NCBI RefSeq assembly: GCF_050948175.1
Contig: NW_027490527.1
Span: 94,042 to 158,041, forward strand
Length of the DNA: 64,000 bases
Reading direction: 5' to 3'
Source: Xylocopa sonorina
Lineage: Eukaryota > Arthropoda > Insecta > Hymenoptera > Apidae
Of this stretch, positions 52,212 to 63,135 are shown piece by piece (the stretch's first letter is position 1; every line of letters starts with the position of its first letter). The notes beneath the pieces are model-generated. The model did no database searches. It worked only from the letters and a program-made list of their open reading frames with translations, and was not told where the DNA came from. The position numbers and the translations under genes are program-made.

Positions 52212-52219
52212 GCAAAGGG
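52206..52219 (-). repeat. Right terminal inverted repeat, piggyBac copy 1
   Basis: CGGAGTGCAAAGGG is followed directly by TTAA. Equivalent ends are at 56097-56110 and 59988-60001. Confidence 0.95.
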
Positions 52220-54833
52220 TTAAAACGCGATATCGCATCTCATTTCTATGTTTCATGGTAAGATATAATATGATTTGAGAAGTGTTATGTATTCCTCGTC
52301 TACACTTCAAATGAATGTAAATGCGACACTTCCTTGCAAGGAAACAGCGTTTAAAGATGTCTACGTATCGAAGCAATTGAGTTCAAATGCTTCTTAAAAC
52401 GCGATATCGCATCTCATTTCTATGTTTCATGGTAAGATATAATATGATTTGCGAAGTATCATGTATTCCTCGTCTACACTTCAAATGAATTTAAATGCGA
52501 CACTTCCTTGCAAGGAAATAGCGTTTGCAGATGTCTACGTATCGAAGCAATAGAGTTGAAATGCTTCTTAAAACGAGATATTGCATCTCATATCTATGTT
52601 TCATGATAAGATATAATATTCATTGCGAAGTGTTATGCATTCCTCGTCTACGATTCAAATGAATGTAAATGCGACACTTGCTTGCAAGGAAATAGCGTTT
52701 GCAGATGTCTACGTATCATAGCAATGGATTTCTGATGCTTCTTAAAACGCGATATCGCATCTCATTTCTATGTTTCATGGTAAGATATAATATGATTTGC
52801 GAAGTGTCATGTATTCCTCGTCTACACTTCAAATGAATGTAAATGCGACACTTCCTTGCAAGGAAATTGCGTTTGCAGATGTCTACGTATCGTAGCAATA
52901 GATTTCTTATGATTCTTAAAACGCGATATCGGATCTCATTTCTATGTTTCATGGTAAGATATAATATGATTTGCGAAGTGTTATGTATTCCTCGTCTACA
53001 CTTCAAATGAATGTAAATGCGACACTTCCTTGCAAGGAAATAGCGTTTGCAAATGTCTACCTATCGTAGCAATAGTGTTCTAATGCTTCTTAAAACGCGA
53101 TATCGCATCTCATTTCTATGTTTCATGGTAAGATATAATATGATTTGCGAAGTATCATGTATTCCTCGTCTACACTTCAAATGAATGTAAATGCGACACT
53201 TCGTTGCAAGGAAATAGCGTTTGCAAATGTCTACCTATCGTAGCAATAGTTTTCTAATGCTTCTTAAAACGCGATATCGCATCCCATTTCTATGTTTCAT
53301 GGTAAGATATAATATGATTTGCGAAGTGTTATGCATTCCTCGTCTACGATTCAAATGAACGTAAATGCGACACTTCCTTCCAAGGAAATAGCGTTTGCAG
53401 ATGTCTACGTATCGTTACAATAGAGTTCTTATGATACATAAAACGCGATATCGCATCTCATTTCTATGATTCATGGTAAGATATAATATGATTTGCGAAG
53501 TGTTATGTATTCCTCGTCTGCACTTCAAATCAATGTAAATACGACACTTCCTTGCAAGGAAATAGCGTTTGCAAATGTCTACCTATCGTAGCCATAGAGT
53601 TCTAATGCTTCTTAGAACGCGATATCGCATCTCATTTCTATGTTTCATGGTAAGATATAATATGATTTGCGGAGTGTTATGTATTCCTCGTCTACACTTC
53701 AAATGAATGTAAATGCGACACTTCCTTGCAAGGAAATAGCGTTTGCAGATGTCTACGTATCGAAGCAATAGGGTTCAAATGCTTCTTAAAACGCGATATC
53801 GCATCTCATTTCTATGTTTCATGGTAAGATATAATATGATTTGCGAAGTGTTATGTATTCCTCGTCTACACTTCAAATGAATGTAAATGCGACACTCGCT
53901 CGCTAGGAAATAGCGTTTGCAGATGTCTACGTATCGTAGCAATAGAGTTCTAATGCTTCTTAAAACGCGATATCGCATCTCCTTTCTATGTTTCATGGTA
54001 AGATATAATATGATTTGCGAAGTGTTATGTATTCCTCGTCTACACTTCAAATGAATGTAAATGCGACACTTCCTTGCAAGGAAATAGCGTTTGCAGATGT
54101 CTACGTATCGAAGCAATAGAGTTCAAATGCTTCTTAAAACGCGATATCGCATCTCATTTCTATGTTTCATGGTAAGATATAATATGATTTGCGAACTGTT
54201 ATGCATTCCTCGTCTACGATTCAAATGAACGTAAATGCGACACTTCCTTCCAAGGAAATAGCGTTTGCAGATGTCTACGTATCGTAACAATAGAGTTCTT
54301 ATGATACTTAAAACGCGATATCGCATCTCATTTCTATGATTCATGGTAAGATATAATATGATTTGCGAAGTGTTATGTATTCCTCGTCTACACTTCAAAT
54401 CAATGTAAATACGAAACTTCCTTGCAAGGAAATAGCGTTTGCAGATGTCTACCTATCGTAGCAATAGAGTTCTAATGCTTCTTAAAACGCGATATCGCAT
54501 CTCATTTCTATGTTTCATGGTAAGATATAATATGATTTGCGAAGTATCATGTATTCCTCGTCTACACTTCAAATGAATGTAAATGCGACACTTCCTTGCT
54601 AGGAAATAGCGTCTGCAGATGTCTAGGTATCGTAGCAATAGAGTTCTAATGATTCTTAAAACGCGATATCGCATCTCATTTCTATGTTTCATGATAAGAT
54701 ATAATATGATTTGCGAAGTGTTATGTATTCCTCGTCTACACTTCAAATGAATGTAAATGCGACACTTCCTTGCAAGGAAATAGCGATTGCAGATGTCTAC
54801 CTATCGTAGCAATAGAGTTCTAATGCTTCTTAA
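52220..54833. repeat. Satellite between piggyBac copies 1 and 2
   Basis: This span is 2614 bp, equal to 15 monomers plus the extra TTAA, all type A or near it except one B1-like monomer near 52.56-52.67 kb. It includes variants GAGAAGTG, ACAGCGTTTAAAG, TTCCTTCCAAGG and CTCCTTTCTATG. No genes are seen. Confidence 0.93.
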
Positions 54834-54839
54834 CCCTTT

Positions 54840-54913
54840 GCACTCCGTTGTCGCCGTTACGGCGACACGTACTATAGCCCATAGCACTCCGTTGTCGCCG
54901 CTGCGGCGACACG
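54840..54913 (+). repeat. Subterminal hairpin repeats, piggyBac copy 2
   Basis: Same arrangement as in copy 1. The first hairpin reads GTCGCCGTTACGGCGAC, an inverted repeat with eight paired bases around a central T. Confidence 0.85.
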
Positions 54914-55096
54914 GCACGCCCAGCATCTACAGGCAACATTGTATCTTTATACGGGTAGGAAGATGTTTCGGCACGCGTTAACGATAAGTGTCATCGGTCT
55001 GGCGACCGAGCTTGCTCCGTTTCTTTCAATCGTATTTTTGTCTGTCAGCGTAAAACACGAAAAAATGAAATTTGAAAGGCGACCAGACCACCGCTA

Positions 55097-55881
55097 TTGA
55101 GCCTAAGTCTGATTTATCGTACGGTTCTCCTGAAAGCAGTCCACTACAGGGCAGAGGAATTAATGAAAATGATGTGCCACTTAACTGGAACTATAAAAAC
55201 AAATAGAAAAGGTATTCCAAAGCTACCGAAAAAAAAGTTTTCACAGCAGGAAACCTTTATTAGAAAAAAAGTGGAAGCCATGTTTTTAGCCTGGAAAGAC
55301 AAAAGAGTCGTTTCATTTTTGAGCACGTGGAATGGTGCTGGAATGATGACAGCAAGAAGAATTCTGCGAGAAGGGAAGGAGATAAACATTAGGAAACCTA
55401 ATGCAATTGTAAGCTATACAGTTTCCATGGGCGGCGTTGATCGAGCCGATCAATACGCAGCCACGTATTGTTTTTTGAGAAAATCACTGAGGTGGTGGAG
55501 GAAAATGTTTTTTTGGGGCATGGAATTCTGTGTGATCAATTCATATATTATATATAAGACTGTAAAAAAAATCGAAATGAGAAACCATTGACACATTTGA
55601 AATATGTGAAACTGCTAGTAGATCAACTAGAGAACGATTTTCGACAAGAAAGATCGAGAGCTTCATCTTCTGCATCTGCATCTGTTGAGATAAGGCTAAA
55701 CGGGAAGCTTCACGTAATGCGGAAGGGCAAAAAAACAGATTGTGTCGTTTGCTCTAACAGGCAGAAGAAAGGTGAAAGGCATGAAACTAGTGAATATTGT
55801 GATACTTGTCCTGGCAAGCCACGAATGCATCTTGGGGATTGCTTTTCACGGTATCATACTATGCAGAATTTTAAAAGATAA
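55097..55881 (+). pseudogene. piggyBac transposase remnant, copy 2
   Basis: Same structure as copy 1: a 164-codon open stretch (55097-55591) with the GGVDRADQ motif, then a shifted frame (55588-55881) with the Cys/His-rich end. Three differences from copy 1 fall in coding sequence: one silent at Ser73, Ile109 to Val, and Lys93 to Gln in the second part. The frameshift and missing front half are the same, so the gene was already dead when the unit was duplicated. Confidence 0.92.
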
Positions 55882-55927
55882 TTGTTATTTTTATGTATTG
55901 TTATATTCTTTACATCGTAATTTTGTT

Positions 55928-55933
55928 AATAAA
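55928..55933 (+). terminator. Poly(A) signal of transposase remnant, copy 2
   Basis: AATAAA in the same place relative to the remnant's stop codon as in copy 1. Confidence 0.65.
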
Positions 55934-56110
55934 ACATAGCTTTCAAATATACAATATACAAGCTTTCTTTAATGACACGGCAGGGTCTTTGAGCTTCCTC
56001 AATTGCGCGGTCGCAACATTGTAAACACTTTCGGAGTAGCTGACGGTCATGATCAAAATGTTCCGGAGTAGCAGGAACCTCTAGCTAAAAAGTGAGCGGA
56101 GTGCAAAGGG

Positions 56111-58724
56111 TTAAAACGCGATATCGCATCTCATTTCTATGTTTCATGGTAAGATATAATATGATTTGAGAAGTGTTATGTATTCCTCGTCTACACTTCA
56201 AATGAATGTAAATGCGACACTTCCTTGCAAGGAAACAGCGTTTAAAGATGTCTACGTATCGAAGCAATTGAGTTCAAATGCTTCTTAAAACGCGATATCG
56301 CATCTCATTTCTATGTTTCATGGTAAGATATAATATGATTTGCGAAGTATCATGTATTCCTCGTCTACACTTCAAATGAATTTAAATGCGACACTTCCTT
56401 GCAAGGAAATAGCGTTTGCAGATGTCTACGTATCGAAGCAATAGAGTTGAAATGCTTCTTAAAACGAGATATTGCATCTCATATCTATGTTTCATGATAA
56501 GATATAATATTCATTGCGAAGTGTTATGCATTCCTCGTCTACGATTCAAATGAATGTAAATGCGACACTTGCTTGCAAGGAAATAGCGTTTGCAGATGTC
56601 TACGTATCATAGCAATGGATTTCTGATGCTTCTTAAAACGCGATATCGCATCTCATTTCTATGTTTCATGGTAAGATATAATATGATTTGCGAAGTGTCA
56701 TGTATTCCTCGTCTACACTTCAAATGAATGTAAATGCGACACTTCCTTGCAAGGAAATTGCGTTTGCAGATGTCTACGTATCGTAGCAATAGATTTCTTA
56801 TGATTCTTAAAACGCGATATCGGATCTCATTTCTATGTTTCATGGTAAGATATAATATGATTTGCGAAGTGTTATGTATTCCTCGTCTACACTTCAAATG
56901 AATGTAAATGCGACACTTCCTTGCAAGGAAATAGCGTTTGCAAATGTCTACCTATCGTAGCAATAGTGTTCTAATGCTTCTTAAAACGCGATATCGCATC
57001 TCATTTCTATGTTTCATGGTAAGATATAATATGATTTGCGAAGTATCATGTATTCCTCGTCTACACTTCAAATGAATGTAAATGCGACACTTCGTTGCAA
57101 GGAAATAGCGTTTGCAAATGTCTACCTATCGTAGCAATAGTTTTCTAATGCTTCTTAAAACGCGATATCGCATCCCATTTCTATGTTTCATGGTAAGATA
57201 TAATATGATTTGCGAAGTGTTATGCATTCCTCGTCTACGATTCAAATGAACGTAAATGCGACACTTCCTTCCAAGGAAATAGCGTTTGCAGATGTCTACG
57301 TATCGTTACAATAGAGTTCTTATGATACATAAAACGCGATATCGCATCTCATTTCTATGATTCATGGTAAGATATAATATGATTTGCGAAGTGTTATGTA
57401 TTCCTCGTCTGCACTTCAAATCAATGTAAATACGACACTTCCTTGCAAGGAAATAGCGTTTGCAAATGTCTACCTATCGTAGCCATAGAGTTCTAATGCT
57501 TCTTAGAACGCGATATCGCATCTCATTTCTATGTTTCATGGTAAGATATAATATGATTTGCGGAGTGTTATGTATTCCTCGTCTACACTTCAAATGAATG
57601 TAAATGCGACACTTCCTTGCAAGGAAATAGCGTTTGCAGATGTCTACGTATCGAAGCAATAGGGTTCAAATGCTTCTTAAAACGCGATATCGCATCTCAT
57701 TTCTATGTTTCATGGTAAGATATAATATGATTTGCGAAGTGTTATGTATTCCTCGTCTACACTTCAAATGAATGTAAATGCGACACTCGCTCGCTAGGAA
57801 ATAGCGTTTGCAGATGTCTACGTATCGTAGCAATAGAGTTCTAATGCTTCTTAAAACGCGATATCGCATCTCCTTTCTATGTTTCATGGTAAGATATAAT
57901 ATGATTTGCGAAGTGTTATGTATTCCTCGTCTACACTTCAAATGAATGTAAATGCGACACTTCCTTGCAAGGAAATAGCGTTTGCAGATGTCTACGTATC
58001 GAAGCAATAGAGTTCAAATGCTTCTTAAAACGCGATATCGCATCTCATTTCTATGTTTCATGGTAAGATATAATATGATTTGCGAAGTGTTATGCATTCC
58101 TCGTCTACGATTCAAATGAACGTAAATGCGACACTTCCTTCCAAGGAAATAGCGTTTGCAGATGTCTACGTATCGTAACAATAGAGTTCTTATGATACTT
58201 AAAACGCGATATCGCATCTCATTTCTATGATTCATGGTAAGATATAATATGATTTGCGAAGTGTTATGTATTCCTCGTCTACACTTCAAATCAATGTAAA
58301 TACGAAACTTCCTTGCAAGGAAATAGCGTTTGCAGATGTCTACCTATCGTAGCAATAGAGTTCTAATGCTTCTTAAAACGCGATATCGCATCTCATTTCT
58401 ATGTTTCATGGTAAGATATAATATGATTTGCGAAGTATCATGTATTCCTCGTCTACACTTCAAATGAATGTAAATGCGACACTTCCTTGCTAGGAAATAG
58501 CGTCTGCAGATGTCTAGGTATCGTAGCAATAGAGTTCTAATGATTCTTAAAACGCGATATCGCATCTCATTTCTATGTTTCATGATAAGATATAATATGA
58601 TTTGCGAAGTGTTATGTATTCCTCGTCTACACTTCAAATGAATGTAAATGCGACACTTCCTTGCAAGGAAATAGCGATTGCAGATGTCTACCTATCGTAG
58701 CAATAGAGTTCTAATGCTTCTTAA
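56111..58724. repeat. Satellite between piggyBac copies 2 and 3
   Basis: This span is also 2614 bp and is nearly identical to the span between copies 1 and 2. No genes are seen. Confidence 0.93.
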
Positions 58725-58730
58725 CCCTTT

Positions 58731-58804
58731 GCACTCCGTTGTCGCCGTTACGGCGACACGTACTATAGCCCATAGCACTCCGTTGTCGCCGCTGCGGCGA
58801 CACG
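58731..58804 (+). repeat. Subterminal hairpin repeats, piggyBac copy 3
   Basis: It looks identical to copy 2, with two GC-rich hairpins 44 bp apart in the left end. Confidence 0.85.
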
Positions 58805-58987
58805 GCACGCCCAGCATCTACAGGCAACATTGTATCTTTATACGGGTAGGAAGATGTTTCGGCACGCGTTAACGATAAGTGTCATCGGTCTGGCGACCGA
58901 GCTTGCTCCGTTTCTTTCAATCGTATTTTTGTCTGTCAGCGTAAAACACGAAAAAATGAAATTTGAAAGGCGACCAGACCACCGCTA

Positions 58988-59772
58988 TTGAGCCTAAGTC
59001 TGATTTATCGTACGGTTCTCCTGAAAGCAGTCCACTACAGGGCAGAGGAATTAATGAAAATGATGTGCCACTTAACTGGAACTATAAAAACAAATAGAAA
59101 AGGTATTCCAAAGCTACCGAAAAAAAAGTTTTCACAGCAGGAAACCTTTATTAGAAAAAAAGTGGAAGCCATGTTTTTAGCCTGGAAAGACAAAAGAGTC
59201 GTTTCATTTTTGAGCACGTGGAATGGTGCTGGAATGATGACAGCAAGAAGAATTCTGCGAGAAGGGAAGGAGATAAACATTAGGAAACCTAATGCAATTG
59301 TAAGCTATACAGTTTCCATGGGCGGCGTTGATCGAGCCGATCAATACGCAGCCACGTATTGTTTTTTGAGAAAATCACTGAGGTGGTGGAGGAAAATGTT
59401 TTTTTGGGGCATGGAATTCTGTGTGATCAATTCATATATTATATATAAGACTGTAAAAAAAATCGAAATGAGAAACCATTGACACATTTGAAATATGTGA
59501 AACTGCTAGTAGATCAACTAGAGAACGATTTTCGACAAGAAAGATCGAGAGCTTCATCTTCTGCATCTGCATCTGTTGAGATAAGGCTAAACGGGAAGCT
59601 TCACGTAATGCGGAAGGGCAAAAAAACAGATTGTGTCGTTTGCTCTAACAGGCAGAAGAAAGGTGAAAGGCATGAAACTAGTGAATATTGTGATACTTGT
59701 CCTGGCAAGCCACGAATGCATCTTGGGGATTGCTTTTCACGGTATCATACTATGCAGAATTTTAAAAGATAA
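58988..59772 (+). pseudogene. piggyBac transposase remnant, copy 3
   Basis: As far as I can see it is identical to copy 2, with open stretches at 58988-59482 and 59479-59772. It retains the third catalytic Asp region and the Cys/His-rich end and lacks the upstream catalytic core. Confidence 0.92.
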
Positions 59773-59818
59773 TTGTTATTTTTATGTATTGTTATATTCT
59801 TTACATCGTAATTTTGTT

Positions 59819-59824
59819 AATAAA
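59819..59824 (+). terminator. Poly(A) signal of transposase remnant, copy 3
   Basis: AATAAA in the same place relative to the remnant's stop codon as in copies 1 and 2. Confidence 0.65.
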
Positions 59825-60497
59825 ACATAGCTTTCAAATATACAATATACAAGCTTTCTTTAATGACACGGCAGGGTCTTTGAGCTTCCTCAATTGCGCG
59901 GTCGCAACATTGTAAACACTTTCGGAGTAGCTGACGGTCATGATCAAAATGTTCCGGAGTAGCAGGAACCTCTAGCTAAAAAGTGAGCGGAGTGCAAAGG
60001 GTTAAAACGCGATATCGCATCTCATTTCTATGTTTCATGGTAAGATATAATATGATTTGAGAAGTGTTATGTATTCCTCGTCTACACTTCAAATGAATGT
60101 AAATGCGACACTTCCTTGCAAGGAAACAGCGTTTAAAGATGTCTACGTATCGAAGCAATTGAGTTCAAATGCTTCTTAAAACGCGATATCGCATCTCATT
60201 TCTATGTTTCATGGTAAGATATAATATGATTTGCGAAGTATCATGTATTCCTCGTCTACACTTCAAATGAATTTAAATGCGACACTTCCTTGCAAGGAAA
60301 TAGCGTTTGCAGATGTCTACGTATCGAAGCAATAGAGTTGAAATGCTTCTTAAAACGAGATATTGCATCTCATATCTATGTTTCATGATAAGATATAATA
60401 TTCATTGCGAAGTGTTATGCATTCCTCGTCTACGATTCAAATGAATGTAAATGCGACACTTGCTTGCAAGGAAATAGCGTTTGCAGATGTCTACGTA

Positions 60498-62355
60498 TCA
60501 TAGCAATGGATTTCTGATGCTTCTTAAAACGCGATATCGCATCTCATTTCTATGTTTCATGGTAAGATATAATATGATTTGCGAAGTGTCATGTATTCCT
60601 CGTCTACACTTCAAATGAATGTAAATGCGACACTTCCTTGCAAGGAAATTGCGTTTGCAGATGTCTACGTATCGTAGCAATAGATTTCTTATGATTCTTA
60701 AAACGCGATATCGGATCTCATTTCTATGTTTCATGGTAAGATATAATATGATTTGCGAAGTGTTATGTATTCTTCATCTACACTTCAAATGAATGTAAAT
60801 GCGACACTTCCTTGCAAGGAAATAGCGTTTGCAAATGTCTACCTATCGTAGCAATAGTGTTCTAATGCTTCTTAAAACGCGATATCGCATCTCATTTCTA
60901 TGTTTCATGGTAAGATATAATATGATTTGCGAAGTATCATGTATTCCTCGTCTACACTTCAAATGAATGTAAATACGACACTTCCTTGCAAGCAAATAGC
61001 GTTTGCAGATGTCTACGTATCGAAGCAACAGAGTTCAAATGCTTCTTAAAACGAGATATTGCATCTCATATCTATGTTTCATGATAAGATATAGTATTCA
61101 TTGCGAAGTGTTATGCATTCCTCGTCTACGATTCAAATGAATGTAAATGCGACACTTCCTTGCAAGGAAATAGCGTTTGCAGATGTCTACGTATCGAAGC
61201 AATAGAGTTGAAATGCTTCTTAAAACGAGATATTGCATCTCATATCTATGTTTCATGATAAGATATAATATTCATTGCGAAGTGTTACGCATTCCTCGTC
61301 TACGATTCAAATGAATGTAAATGCGACACTTCCTTGCAAGGAAATTGCGTTTGCAGAAGTCTACGTATCGTAGCAATAGATTTCTTATGATCCTTAAAAC
61401 GCGATATCGGATCTCATTTCTATGTTTCATGGTAAGATATAATATGATTTGCGAAGTGTTATGTATTCCTCGTCTACACTTCAAATCAATGTAAATTCGA
61501 CACTTCCTTGCGAGGAAATAGCGTTTGCAAATGTCTACCTACCGTAGCAATAGTGTTCTAATGCTTCTTAAAACGCGATATCGCATCTCATTTCTATGTT
61601 TCATGGTAAGATATGATATGATTTGCGAAGTATCATGTATTCCTCGTCTACACTTCAAATGAATGTAAATGCGACACTTCGTTGCACGGAAATAGCGTTT
61701 GCAAACGTCTACGTATCGTAGCAATAGATTTCTTATGATTCTTAAAACGCGATATCGGATCTCATTTCTATGTTTCATGGTAAGATATAATATGATTTGC
61801 GAAGTGTTATGTATTCCTCGTCTACACTTCAAATCAATGTAAATTCGACACTTCCTTGCAAGGAAATAGCGTTTGCAGATGTCTACCTATCGTAGCAATA
61901 GAGATCTAATGCTTCTTAAAACGCGATATCGTATCTCATTTCTATGTTTCATGGTAAGATATAATATTCATTGCGAAGTGTTATGCATTCCTCGTCTACG
62001 ATTCAAATGAATGTAAATGCGACACTTGCTTGCAAGGAAATAGCGTTTGCAGATGTCTACGTATCATAGCAATGGATTTCTGATGCTTCTTAAAACGCGA
62101 TATCGCATCTCATTTCTATGTTTCATGGTAAGATATAATATGATTTGCGAAGTGTCATGTATTCCTCGTCTACACTTCAAATGAATGTAAATGCGACACT
62201 TCCTTGCAAGGAAATTGCGTTTGCAGATGTCTACGTATCGTAGCAATAGATTTCTTATGATTCTTAAAACGCGATATCGGATCTCATTTCTATGTTTCAT
62301 GGTAAGATATAATATGATTTGCGAAGTGTTATGTATTCCTCGTCTACACTTCAAA
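60498..62355. repeat. Nine-monomer duplication, offset 1566 bp
   Basis: Monomers at about 60.42-60.79 kb (CGTATCATAGC, GGATTTCTGATGC, AAATTGCGTTTGC, GATATCGGATC) recur at about 61.99-62.35 kb, exactly 1566 bp (9 x 174) on. The GATATCGGATC variant also appears in two monomers in between (near 61405 and 61752), so the segment was shuffled as well as duplicated. Confidence 0.82.
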
Positions 62356-62439
62356 TGGATGTCAATGCGACACTTCCTTGCAAGGAAATAGCGTTTGCAA
62401 ATGTCTACCTATCATAGCAATAGTGTTCTAATGCTTCTT

Positions 62440-63135
62440 AAAACGCGATATCGCATCTCATTTCTATGTTTCATGGTAAGATATAATATGATTTGCGAAG
62501 TATCATGTATTCTTCGTCTACACTTCAAATGAATGTAAATGCGACACTTCGTTGCAAGGAATTAGCGTTTGCAAATGTCTACCTATCGTAGCAATAGTTT
62601 TCTAATGCTTCTTAAAACGCGATATCGCATCTCATTTCTATCTTTCATGGTAAGATATAATATGATTTGCGAAGTGTTATGTTTTCCTCGTCTACACCTC
62701 AAATGAATGTAAATGCGACACTTCCTTGCAAGGAAATAGCGAATCCAGATGTCTACCTATCGTAGCAATAGAGTTCTAATGCTTCTTAAAACGCGATATC
62801 GCATCTCATTTCTATGTTTCATGGTAAGATATAATATGATTTGCGAAGTATCATGTATTCTTCGTCTACACTTCAAATGAATGTAAATGCGACACTTCGT
62901 TGCAAGGAAATAGCGTTTGCAAATGTCTACCTATCGTAGCAATAGTTTTCTAATGCTTCTTAAAACGCGATATCGCATCTCATTTCTATCTTTCATGGTA
63001 AGATATAATATGATTTGCGAAGTGTTATGTTTTCCTCGTCTACACCTCAAATGAATGTAAATGCGACACTTCCTTGCAAGGAAATAGCGAATCCAGATGT
63101 CTACCTATCGTAGCAATAGAGTTCTAATGCTTCTT
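62440..63135. repeat. 348-bp dimer duplicated in tandem
   Basis: TATTCTTCGTC, TTCGTTGC, TCTATCTTTCATGG, GTTATGTTTTCC and GCGAATCCAGATG occur in order twice, 348 bp apart (for example GAATCCAGAT at 62741 and 63089). The copies are nearly identical, which indicates a recent two-monomer duplication. Confidence 0.88.

Larger units (their letters stand above)
50943..52219 (+). mobile_element. piggyBac-like element, copy 1 (1277 bp, defective)
   Basis: The element starts CCCTTTGCACTCCG and ends with its exact reverse complement, CGGAGTGCAAAGGG. It is bounded by TTAA at 50939-50942 and 52220-52223. TTAA targeting and duplication are the signature of the piggyBac superfamily. Removing the element and one TTAA restores an ordinary monomer reading GCTTCTTAAAACGCG, so it sits in the natural TTAA of the satellite. 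Inside are two subterminal hairpin repeats (50949-51022), a short leader with no promoter that I can recognise (51023-51205), a broken transposase remnant (51206-51990) and an AATAAA signal (52037). A full piggyBac-type element normally encodes a transposase of about 550-600 residues, so much of the coding region is missing. The intact ends could still be recognised by a transposase made elsewhere; this is inference. Confidence 0.95.
49390..53280. repeat. 3891-bp higher-order unit 1 (15 monomers + piggyBac)
   Basis: The unit contains 15 satellite monomers (2610 bp), one 1277-bp transposon and the extra 4-bp TTAA, which sum to 3891. Every landmark recurs 3891 bp on, for example the transposon start at 50943, 54834 and 58725. 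This unit has private differences from the other two, including AGAGATCT before the transposon and CACACGCTCGC near 50003. The left edge is set by loss of match at about 49365-49393. Confidence 0.93.
54834..56110 (+). mobile_element. piggyBac-like element, copy 2 (1277 bp, defective)
   Basis: It has the same length, ends and TTAA flanks (54830-54833 and 56111-56114) as copy 1, 3891 bp further on. By eye it differs from copy 1 at five sites: T for C at the position equivalent to 50966, A for C at 51424, G for A at 51530, C for A at 51973 and A for T at 52182. I saw no difference from copy 3. The shared internal deletion and frameshift show that it was copied as DNA with the satellite and was not a separate insertion. 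Confidence 0.95.
53281..57171. repeat. 3891-bp higher-order unit 2
   Basis: This middle unit is almost identical to unit 3. One visible private difference is GCGAACTGTTATG near 54193, where the other two have GCGAAGTGTTATG. The transposon lies at 54834-56110 in the same monomer and at the same TTAA as in the other units. Confidence 0.93.
58725..60001 (+). mobile_element. piggyBac-like element, copy 3 (1277 bp, defective)
   Basis: It is flanked by TTAA at 58721-58724 and 60002-60005 and looks identical to copy 2 over the whole 1277 bp when read by eye. It shares the five differences that separate copy 2 from copy 1, so copies 2 and 3 separated most recently. Confidence 0.95.
57172..60973. repeat. 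3891-bp higher-order unit 3, slightly incomplete
   Basis: The unit follows unit 2 until about 60973. There it changes to AATACGACACTTCCTTGCAAGC, where the unit 2 counterpart at about 57083 has AATGCGACACTTCGTTGC. It is therefore about 90 bp short of a full unit. From the junction onwards it matches a monomer at 40.94 kb. A small private difference, TTCTTCATCTAC, occurs near 60770. Confidence 0.9.

Noticed and set aside
55742..55939. 65-codon plus-strand frame overlapping the transposase C-terminus (also 59633-59830)
   Set aside because: It is a third reading frame over the Cys/His-rich region. The equivalent stretch is not open in copy 1, and it has no family features.
50943..60001. Three independent piggyBac insertions into the satellite
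   Set aside because: Identical TTAA position, identical flanks for kilobases, the same internal deletion and the same frameshift make independent insertion far less likely than duplication of one insertion.
49390..60973. Assembly artefact as the sole cause of the 3891-bp triplication
   Set aside because: It cannot be excluded without reads. However, unit 1 differs from units 2 and 3 at several sites, and unit 2 has private differences, which a simple copied contig would not show.
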